From positions 1 through 8,848 of the forward strand of contig NZ_CAMJVK010000046.1 of NCBI RefSeq assembly GCF_946221515.1: a stretch of 8,848 nucleotides of DNA, in the 5' to 3' direction. This document shows, in pieces, positions 1-5,751 of the stretch (position 1 is the first letter of the stretch; each line of letters starts with the position of its first letter). The position numbers and the translations under genes are program-made. The notes beneath the pieces were generated by a model that did no database searches, was not told where the DNA came from, and worked only from the letters and a program-made list of their open reading frames with translations. This stretch comes from an uncultured Fenollaria sp. (GTDB lineage Bacteria > Bacillota > Clostridia > Tissierellales > Peptoniphilaceae).

Positions 1-19
1 CAGACAGACAGACAGACAG
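1..19. repeat. Tetranucleotide CAGA simple repeat
   Basis: The first 19 bases are four full copies plus three bases of the unit CAGA, without interruption. The tract touches the window edge and may be longer. It lies upstream of the secreted-protein gene at 137 and outside any visible reading frame, although it could be the end of a gene lying to the left. Whether its length varies cannot be seen here. Confidence 0.85.
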
Positions 20-38
20 CTAGTTTTCTGTCTTATTT
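14..38 (+). terminator. Weak terminator-like hairpin after the CAGA repeat
   Basis: Bases 14-19 (agacag) pair perfectly with 28-33 (ctgtct) around an 8-base loop, and a T-rich stretch follows. Because the left arm is part of the CAGA tract, other registers of the repeat can pair with the same right arm. It could be a weak terminator of an upstream gene, but the stem is only 6 bp and moderately GC-rich, so this may be chance. Confidence 0.3.
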
Positions 39-52
39 TCGTGTAATTTTTG

Positions 53-104
53 AAGTTGATAAAGGTACTTACCGTTACTGGTAGGTCCTTTGTCAACTTT
101 TTTT
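53..104 (+). terminator. Long intrinsic terminator or leader attenuator
   Basis: Bases 53-73 pair with 80-99 in a stem of about 20 bp with two G-U pairs and one bulged base. The loop is gttact, and a run of seven T (98-104) follows directly. This is a classic intrinsic terminator. Only 32 bases separate the end of the T run from the ATG at 137, and no convincing promoter fits into that gap. The hairpin may therefore end an upstream transcript, or it may lie inside the leader of the 137-3006 operon and act as an attenuator or RNA-stability element. Confidence 0.8.
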
Positions 105-136
105 ATGCAAAAATTAAAATATAAGGAGGAAGAAAA

Positions 137-892
137 ATGAAAAGGACAAAAAAGATTATGAGCTTAGCATTAGCTCTAGTAATGTTGCTTACAGTTATTG
201 TAGGCAGTGTAAGTGTATTCGCTGGAAATAAAGTTCAAAGTGGATATGATCAAAATGGTTGGAGAATTAACGGTTGGGTTGATTTATCAAATGTAGTAAA
301 CAATTTTAAAGAAAATGAATTTACAAATGATGACGGAAAAACTATTTATAAGGGCAAGATTGTAGGCTCAGCAGAAGCATCAGATTTATTTGAAGGAGCT
401 TACAATAAATATGAAATGGATTATAAAGGTCATGTTTATTGGTTTGGCAAAGCTGAAAATTTTGTTATGTTTAATAAAGGAGATAAATTTCCTACAGTTG
501 ATCTAACTGTAACATTCCCTAACAATTTTAATATTGATTATGACAATATTGAACTTAAATCAGGCACAACACTTGTAAGTAAGATTGAAATAGAAGATTT
601 TGCGAATGTAAAGGATGAAAAAAGAAAAACTTTTAAGTTAAGATTTTATTTAGGTAATTGGAATGATTATCAAGGATTCTTTGCTATGTATGAAAAAATT
701 AAAGGTGAAACAGGACACAAGATTGAAATAAGTATTCCATACTCTGTAGATATCACAAATAATAATCAAGATACTTTAGGAAATGTTAGTTCTGAAGGTA
801 TTTGCGCTTTATTTAAAGGTGGAAACAAATTTAGTGGAACGCAATTAGTTGATGTTGAGCTTAATAAACATGAAATAAGCATTGTAAAATAA
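137..892 (+). CDS. Small secreted protein of unknown function, related to a domain of the downstream SLH protein
   Basis: I do not recognise a named family for this 251-residue protein. Residues 1-29 form a clear Sec signal peptide: basic MKRTKK start, hydrophobic core at 8-22, and VFA before a cleavage site at 29/30. The mature part has no transmembrane segment, LPXTG motif or SLH repeat, so it is probably released or held by a partner. Residues 48-225 (VDLSNVV, then a DKF motif at 116-118, a beta-rich stretch with FP at 127-128, and an alternating-charge region at 150-203) follow the same order as residues 185-330 of the next gene, which suggests a shared beta-sandwich-like module. The start is set by AAGGAGGA at 123-130, six bases before the ATG. 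The stop overlaps the next gene's ribosome binding site, so the two are co-transcribed. The gene is very AT-rich (15 GC in the 60 bases 301-360). Coding status is firm; the function is unknown. Confidence 0.9.
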   Translation: MKRTKKIMSLALALVMLLTVIVGSVSVFAGNKVQSGYDQNGWRINGWVDLSNVVNNFKENEFTNDDGKTIYKGKIVGSAEASDLFEGAYNKYEMDYKGHVYWFGKAENFVMFNKGDKFPTVDLTVTFPNNFNIDYDNIELKSGTTLVSKIEIEDFANVKDEKRKTFKLRFYLGNWNDYQGFFAMYEKIKGETGHKIEISIPYSVDITNNNQDTLGNVSSEGICALFKGGNKFSGTQLVDVELNKHEISIVK

Positions 893-906
893 AGGAGTAA
901 ATATAA

Positions 907-3006
907 ATGAAGAAAAAAATTATTTCGCTTTTTCTTTTACTAGGATTAATATTATCTGTAATTCCATTAAATTCATATGCACAATTCGGCCCGATTGTAA
1001 CAGGAGATGATGTTGATGGATGGATAAAAGATAATTATTGGGTTGAACTTGAGAAAGATGGACTAAATGCAGTCCCAATAGGCGTTAATCCTAATAAAGA
1101 ATCTAAATTAGGTACAAATATAAAAGTAGATGAATTGTATTATCCATGGCTAAACACTGGAATTAGAACTGATAGAACTGCATTATTTGATTATTTTGGT
1201 GATGATGGTACAATTATGGCTGGTGGGAAGAAGATAGTTGATGATTTTAGAAGATTACTTAATCAAGACTATGATGCTTTTAAAGCTAATAATAAACCTT
1301 ACAATGACTGGAATGAGTTTAATATTGATTTAAATAAAGATACAATAATGAATATAAATGATTTTAACATTTATGGTGATATGTATAAAATTAATAGTGT
1401 AGACTCTTCTTCAATAGATACTTATAAAAATGATTCAAGTATGGATTTAGCTTTAACAGTTGATTTATCTACACTAGTTAAAGCCGAGAACACTTATGGA
1501 TTAGTAATGGGTATTTCAGATGGATATCTACGTGGAATAGGCAAAAAAGGAAATGGGTATGCAAGAAAAGATGATAAATTTGCATTTACTTTAGATTTTC
1601 CAAAAGAAGCTATACTTACTGAAGATGCTGAATTTGAAATAGAAGGCTTAGAAGGATATAATTTAAAACATGAAGAGTTAAGAAGTAATGATAGTGACAG
1701 AAAGAAAATTATTATTTATGCAGATGAAGACAATATCAAACCTACAATGAAATATATTGATTTTTATAACACTCTTAATAAGTGGAATCCAAATGTGACT
1801 TTGAAGATTAAGGGTATAAAGTTTAATAATTCAATTAAAAATAATAAAAATTATACTATAACAGCTTCTATCGCAGGCATGTATGATATTATTTTATCAA
1901 AAAATAAAAGTGTTTTAGATAATTTAAAATTTAATAAAACAACAGATGGAATTAGAAGATTTGTTGTTTTTGCAGCAAAACAATCAAATGAAGGTACAGA
2001 CGCAGCTGCTGATCCACATAAACAATATCTAATCTCTTATACTTTTAATGTTGAAGAAAGAAAAGCAGGTCGCAATCCAGTTGTTACATTCATTAACGAC
2101 GACAGATTCTATGATGAGAGAGAAGTTTATGAAGGCACATCCATAAACCAAAACGGCTATATGCCAAGAGATCCAGAAAAGAGAGGATACAAGTTTATCG
2201 AGTGGAACACTATGCCTGACGGAAGCGGTATGACATTTATTGGCGACACTGTAGTTTATGAAGACATGACTGTTTACGCTATTTACAAGAAAGACAGAAG
2301 ATATGATGATGAGAGCGAGACAGCTGATGAAGAGCCAATGCTAAACATTAACGATCACTATCAATACATGGTCGGATATAAGGACGCAACATTCAGACCA
2401 AATAACAACATGACTAGGGAAGAAGTTGCTGTAATGTTCTCAAGACTTATGGTAAGAAGACCAATAAAGGGACACATTTACAATCATAATTTCAAAGACT
2501 TATCAAATACTAGATGGTCTGCGACAGCTATTAGCTACATGAATGAGCTTGGCTTGATAAAGGGTTATCCTGATGGAACTTTCAAACCAGAAAAGAGTAT
2601 AACAAGGGCTGAGTTTGCGGCTATGGCAACTAGATTTGCTAATCTATTTGGCGGCGGACTTCAAGGTTTTGTTGACGTTCCATACACTCACTGGGCTAAT
2701 GATGTTATAGCTAAGGCAGCAAGTGCTGGTTGGGTAAGTGGATACCCTGACGGTACATTTAAGCCTGAAAACAAAATTACAAGAGCTGAAGTAGTTAGTA
2801 TCACAAATAGAATGCTTACAAGACGTGCTGACAAAGATTTTATTACTAAACATAGATCAGCAATACTTAGATTTACTGATACTCCTACTCACTGGGCATT
2901 CTATGATATTGTCGAAGCATGCAATGGTCATGACTATACAAGACAAGGAACAATTGAAGAAAATTGGCTAAACGTTAACTTAAAAACTTTTGTTTACGAT
3001 AAATAA
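907..3006 (+). CDS. S-layer homology (SLH) domain surface protein with an InlB-type repeat
   Basis: This is a 699-residue cell-surface protein attached to the wall by SLH domains, a family that binds secondary cell-wall polymers. A signal peptide covers residues 1-25 (SYA before the cleavage site). Residues 26-380 are a unique AT-rich region; its part 185-330 resembles the protein encoded just upstream. Residues about 392-462 form an InlB B-repeat (Listeria-Bacteroides repeat), with VTF, a dP..rGY.f.eW core and a YAIYKK end. Three SLH repeats follow at about 480-518, 527-580 and 588-643, each with the GY.D.TF.P and TR(A/E)E signatures (MTREE 502-506, ITRAE 565-569 and 624-628). SLH1 lacks the usual first half, and a lone first half (F..T.HWAFYDI, 656-668) sits near the C-terminus. 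The ribosome binding site AAAGGAG (891-897) overlaps the stop of the previous gene, nine bases before the ATG. Base composition rises sharply after about 2050. The ligand of the N-terminal region is unknown. Confidence 0.93.
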   Translation: MKKKIISLFLLLGLILSVIPLNSYAQFGPIVTGDDVDGWIKDNYWVELEKDGLNAVPIGVNPNKESKLGTNIKVDELYYPWLNTGIRTDRTALFDYFGDDGTIMAGGKKIVDDFRRLLNQDYDAFKANNKPYNDWNEFNIDLNKDTIMNINDFNIYGDMYKINSVDSSSIDTYKNDSSMDLALTVDLSTLVKAENTYGLVMGISDGYLRGIGKKGNGYARKDDKFAFTLDFPKEAILTEDAEFEIEGLEGYNLKHEELRSNDSDRKKIIIYADEDNIKPTMKYIDFYNTLNKWNPNVTLKIKGIKFNNSIKNNKNYTITASIAGMYDIILSKNKSVLDNLKFNKTTDGIRRFVVFAAKQSNEGTDAAADPHKQYLISYTFNVEERKAGRNPVVTFINDDRFYDEREVYEGTSINQNGYMPRDPEKRGYKFIEWNTMPDGSGMTFIGDTVVYEDMTVYAIYKKDRRYDDESETADEEPMLNINDHYQYMVGYKDATFRPNNNMTREEVAVMFSRLMVRRPIKGHIYNHNFKDLSNTRWSATAISYMNELGLIKGYPDGTFKPEKSITRAEFAAMATRFANLFGGGLQGFVDVPYTHWANDVIAKAASAGWVSGYPDGTFKPENKITRAEVVSITNRMLTRRADKDFITKHRSAILRFTDTPTHWAFYDIVEACNGHDYTRQGTIEENWLNVNLKTFVYDK

Positions 3007-3030
3007 GATTAACTAGCTAAATAAGATTAA
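3001..3030 (+). repeat. 12-bp direct repeat around the stop codon of the SLH gene
   Basis: The 12 bases aaataagattaa occur at 3001-3012 and again at 3019-3030, an exact repeat with an 18-base period. The first copy holds the last lysine codon and the stop of the SLH gene. The second copy repeats TAA in the same frame, so extra stops follow. It looks like a small tandem duplication of the gene end and leads directly into the terminator hairpin. Confidence 0.85.
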
Positions 3031-3060
3031 GAGCTGAGGTAGAAATACTTCAGCTTTTCT
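3029..3060 (+). terminator. Intrinsic terminator of the 137-3006 operon
   Basis: Bases 3032-3041 (agctgaggta) pair with 3046-3055 (tacttcagct) across a GAAA tetraloop, with one G-U pair in the stem. Flanking AA/TT pairs and a T-rich tail (ttttct) follow. It lies 22 bases after the stop of the SLH protein gene and directly before the -35 box of the next gene. Confidence 0.85.
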
Positions 3061-3061
3061 C

Positions 3062-3090
3062 TTGATTTTCTAGTTCATTTCTTATATAAT
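3062..3090 (+). promoter_or_regulatory. Sigma-A-type promoter for the phosphodiester glycosidase gene
   Basis: A -35 box TTGATT (3062-3067) and a perfect -10 box TATAAT (3085-3090) are separated by the ideal 17 bases. Transcription should start near 3096-3098, giving a leader of about 24 bases with a gagaggt ribosome binding site (3108-3114) six bases before the ATG at 3121. The -35 box begins just after the preceding terminator, so this gene appears to be its own transcription unit. Confidence 0.8.
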
Positions 3091-3120
3091 AGAATAAAGT
3101 AAACGAAGAGAGGTAAGATT

Positions 3121-4248
3121 ATGAAGAAGAAAATATTGGCACTAGTCATGGCCATAATGACGCTTGCAAGTCAAGTGAATCTACTAGCAAAGACTGAAGT
3201 AAAACAAGTAAAGCTTAGAAACAGAAGCTGCAATGTAATTACTGTTACAGCTGATGAAACTACTGCTTTTAAGGTGGTTAAGCCAAATATGAAGCAAGTT
3301 GGTGTTACGAATTTCAAAAACTATATTGCGTCATACAAGCCGAGAGCTGCGATAAACGCAAATTATTTTGAGGCATACAAGGGCGGCTACTACCCATATG
3401 GCACACAAATGACTGAGGGCACGATGATAAACATGTCTGGCGATCACGCGTCTCTACTTGTTTTTGACAAGAATAAATTTAAGATAGTACAAGGCTTTCT
3501 TCGTTACAATGGTTTTCTTGATGGATTAAGGGAGAATGATTGGACTATACCAAATAAAGCAAACACTTTTGAAATCTGGAATGTCAATGGCAATTTAACA
3601 AGCGAAAAGACTGCATACGTATATAATTCATATAGAAACGTTCCTACTAAGTTTGGCGGCGGAACTGTTATAGAAGTTGTTGATAATAAAGTAAGTAAAG
3701 TATATAAATCATCTGAAAACATGGTTTTACCAAAGAATGGCTACATTATTTACTATGGCAAAGAGGCTTGCGACGATAAATATATTGATGATAGATTCAA
3801 AATTGGAAGAACTGTTGAACTTGAACTAGTATTATCAAAGAAGACTAAGGACGGCTTCGTGACTGAAACTACTTTTGATTACAATGGAGAAAAAATTCCA
3901 TATACAAAGGTAAGTGAGATAATATCAGCAGGACCACTACTAATAGAAAACTCTAAGAGCGTTTATGAAACTTATGTAAAGGGCATGGAAGCAAAGATGA
4001 CAACTGGCGCAGGCGCAAGAACGTTGATAGGCATCAATAAGTCGAATCAATTAGTCATGGTGACTACTTCGGGCACAATGGCGCAAGTCACAGGCATAAT
4101 GCAAGACCTAGGCTGCACTGACGCTTTTAACCTTGATGGCGGCGCATCGAGCGCTATGTATGCGAACGGAAAGTACTATAGAAATGCAGGAAGAGCGCTT
4201 AACACAGTATTTTTAGTACAAGATGTAAAGCCAGAGAAGAAGAAATAG
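3121..4248 (+). CDS. Secreted phosphodiester glycosidase family protein (DUF2233/NAGPA)
   Basis: This 375-residue exported protein belongs to the family of the mammalian uncovering enzyme NAGPA (PF09992), whose members cleave sugar-phosphodiester linkages. Residues 1-23 are a signal peptide (LLA before the cleavage site). Family landmarks come in the expected order: INANYFE (78-84), FGGGTVIEV near 178-186, ISAGPLL (268-274), ARTLIGI (299-305) and the near-C-terminal AFNLDGGASSAMY (335-347), followed by an NAGR segment at 355-358. The length fits the family and no domain is missing. There is no membrane anchor or SLH repeat, so the protein is probably released or loosely wall-bound. It has its own promoter and terminator and lies directly after an SLH protein gene. 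A role in trimming wall polysaccharide, secondary cell-wall polymer or exopolysaccharide phosphodiesters is an inference; the substrate cannot be read from the sequence. Confidence 0.9.
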   Translation: MKKKILALVMAIMTLASQVNLLAKTEVKQVKLRNRSCNVITVTADETTAFKVVKPNMKQVGVTNFKNYIASYKPRAAINANYFEAYKGGYYPYGTQMTEGTMINMSGDHASLLVFDKNKFKIVQGFLRYNGFLDGLRENDWTIPNKANTFEIWNVNGNLTSEKTAYVYNSYRNVPTKFGGGTVIEVVDNKVSKVYKSSENMVLPKNGYIIYYGKEACDDKYIDDRFKIGRTVELELVLSKKTKDGFVTETTFDYNGEKIPYTKVSEIISAGPLLIENSKSVYETYVKGMEAKMTTGAGARTLIGINKSNQLVMVTTSGTMAQVTGIMQDLGCTDAFNLDGGASSAMYANGKYYRNAGRALNTVFLVQDVKPEKKK

Positions 4249-4266
4249 ATTATTAAGATAAATATA

Positions 4267-4288
4267 GGCGATGGATGAGTCCATCGCC
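4267..4288. repeat. Perfect GC-rich inverted repeat in the convergent spacer
   Basis: The nine bases ggcgatgga (4267-4275) are exactly complementary to tccatcgcc (4280-4288), with a TGAG loop. It lies 18 bases after the stop of the glycosidase gene. No T run follows on either strand, so it is not a standard terminator. It could protect the 3' end of the mRNA, assist the terminator beyond it, or bind a protein. Confidence 0.8.
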
Positions 4289-4301
4289 ATCGTTATGCTA
4301 A

Positions 4302-4335
4302 AAAAGAGTGGGCAGATTAATTTGCTCACTCTTTT
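4302..4335. terminator. Bidirectional terminator between convergent units
   Basis: Bases 4302-4314 pair with 4323-4335 in a 13-bp stem with one G-U pair and an 8-base loop (gattaatt). The left arm begins in an A run and the right arm ends in a T run, so transcripts from either strand end in a U-rich tail. It serves both the glycosidase gene (plus) and the ABC operon (minus), whose last stop codon begins 13 bases further right. Confidence 0.85.
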
Positions 4336-4347
4336 GCCTTTATATAT

Positions 4348-5751
4348 TTAGTTTTGTCTCATCGCTTCAAGTGCACTTAGCTTAGTTGCTTTCTTAGCAG
4401 GGAAGTAACCTGATACTATACCTATAAGTGCTGAGAACACTAAGGACGCTAGTGCTAGCCAAGCTGGTATGATTGACATCTTTAACTGAGATGGATCAAA
4501 GTCTGGCGAGTAGCCGCCACCAGACATATTGGCGGCAAAGCCATATTTCACGCCCAAGTAGTTAATGAGGGCGCTTATCGCGTAGCTGAGGACTATACCT
4601 ATGAGGCCGCCTAGTAGACCGATGAAAGCTGATTCAGTAAGGAACATCTTTTTAATATCGGAGACGCTCGCGCCTATAACTTTCATAACGCCAATCTCTT
4701 TAGTTCTTTCATATATACTCATGACCATGGTATTGGAGATACCGATGGCTGCGACAAGTAAGGATACGGCGCCGATACCGCCAAGTATCAGTCTTTGTGT
4801 TTTAGATGAGTTATTGATTTCGACTAGGATATCGTTTAGCGAGTGTGGCTTAAGGCCCATAGCTTCGATTTGCTCTTGAACTTTTTGAACGTTGTCAACA
4901 TTATCTACTTTAACTTTGATGTTATTGTATTTATTCTCTTTATCTTCACGTCCGCCAAACGTATAGTCATTGTAGCCGTTTTGCCTATTGCCTGCTTGTA
5001 ATTTTTTGGCATCCTTTTTCATCTTTCTAAGATAATCTATCGGCATAACGATATAATAATTATTTTCGTAGTCATCATCTCTAAATACGCCGACTGCTTC
5101 TATTTGATATTTTTGCTTAGGCTTGTTAGCCTCATTGCTTTTACCATCTGGGTCGTAGCCACCAGCTTGATTAAGCGTTAAAAACATCTTCGTTGTAAGA
5201 GGGTCTCTTTCTTCTTGCTGCGAGGCTCCCATGCGAGGCCTTTGCGGGTTGCTTAACCATCTAAGCACGTCTCGGCCCATTACCACTTGATTCACATCGC
5301 CTTCTTGAAGCATTCTACCGCTGTCAAGCCTTATATCGAACTTCGCGTATTCAACTGGGTCAACGCCTACGATGCTCGCGTAGCCTTGTAGGTTCTTGAC
5401 ATTGATTTGCGCTTCGAACTGCTCAGTAGCAAGAACTGCTTCTACGTGAGGAATCTTTTTTAGCTTTTCAACAGATGCGTCGTCAAGCTTAGCCACCTTG
5501 TCAGTTTTTTTCTTCTTGCCATCTTCCTCATCCATGCCACCATATCTATTGGCAGGGTAGATGTCTATTTGAGTTAAGGAGCCCGCTGATGCAAGCTGCT
5601 TTTTAGTTGAGTCCGTCATACCGAAGCCTAAGGATATCATCATGATGATGGATATGGAGCCAATAACTACACCTAATACTGTTAAGAATGTTCTTAATTT
5701 ACGACGATTAAGATTTCTCAAACTCATCAATATTAGATCTTTAGTCTTCAT
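4348..5751 (-). CDS. MacB-type ABC transporter permease (MacB_PCD and FtsX domains)
   Basis: This is a 467-residue inner-membrane subunit of a MacB/LolCDE-type (type VII) ABC system. These systems drive movement of a large outer-facing domain rather than ordinary transport. One transmembrane helix (about 21-43, after the basic NLNRRKLRTF lead) is followed by an extracytoplasmic domain (about 45-315) and a C-terminal FtsX-type block with helices near 321-345, 371-399 and 427-450. Hallmarks are YERTKEIGVMKVIGAS (347-362) between helices 2 and 3, and a terminal PAKKATKLSALEAMR. The outer domain carries long polar insertions (a Lys/Asp stretch at 70-88 and a Gln/Pro/Lys-rich stretch at about 168-215) and a Gly-rich loop before helix 4. 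The start overlaps the end of the Ig-repeat gene by 11 bases and has only a weak, distant aaagga site, so translation is probably coupled. The partner ATPase is two genes upstream. Confidence 0.92.
   Translation of the reverse strand: MKTKDLILMSLRNLNRRKLRTFLTVLGVVIGSISIIMMISLGFGMTDSTKKQLASAGSLTQIDIYPANRYGGMDEEDGKKKKTDKVAKLDDASVEKLKKIPHVEAVLATEQFEAQINVKNLQGYASIVGVDPVEYAKFDIRLDSGRMLQEGDVNQVVMGRDVLRWLSNPQRPRMGASQQEERDPLTTKMFLTLNQAGGYDPDGKSNEANKPKQKYQIEAVGVFRDDDYENNYYIVMPIDYLRKMKKDAKKLQAGNRQNGYNDYTFGGREDKENKYNNIKVKVDNVDNVQKVQEQIEAMGLKPHSLNDILVEINNSSKTQRLILGGIGAVSLLVAAIGISNTMVMSIYERTKEIGVMKVIGASVSDIKKMFLTESAFIGLLGGLIGIVLSYAISALINYLGVKYGFAANMSGGGYSPDFDPSQLKMSIIPAWLALASLVFSALIGIVSGYFPAKKATKLSALEAMRQN

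Noticed and set aside
1..19. Start of a CRISPR array or larger tandem array
   Set aside because: The unit is only four bases with no spacers; it is a simple sequence repeat.
19..47. Promoter for the first operon with -10 TGTAAT at 42-47
   Set aside because: The -10-like box is acceptable but no -35-like box lies 16-18 bases upstream (19-24 reads gctagt), so it is not supported well enough to list.
90..120. Promoter with TTGTCA (90-95) and TAAAAT (115-120)
   Set aside because: The spacer would be 19 bases, the -35-like box is part of the terminator stem, and the transcript would begin inside the ribosome binding site.
2644..2853. Open frame on the minus strand inside the SLH region
   Set aside because: It lies antisense to well-recognised SLH repeats, has no ribosome binding site and its product has no recognisable features; it reflects codon use of the real gene.
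907..3006. LPXTG sortase anchoring of the large surface protein
   Set aside because: No LPXTG-like motif, hydrophobic helix or basic tail at the C-terminus; anchoring is through SLH repeats.
4601..4879. Plus-strand open frame inside the permease gene
   Set aside because: It is antisense to the conserved FtsX block of the permease; no ribosome binding site or plausible product.
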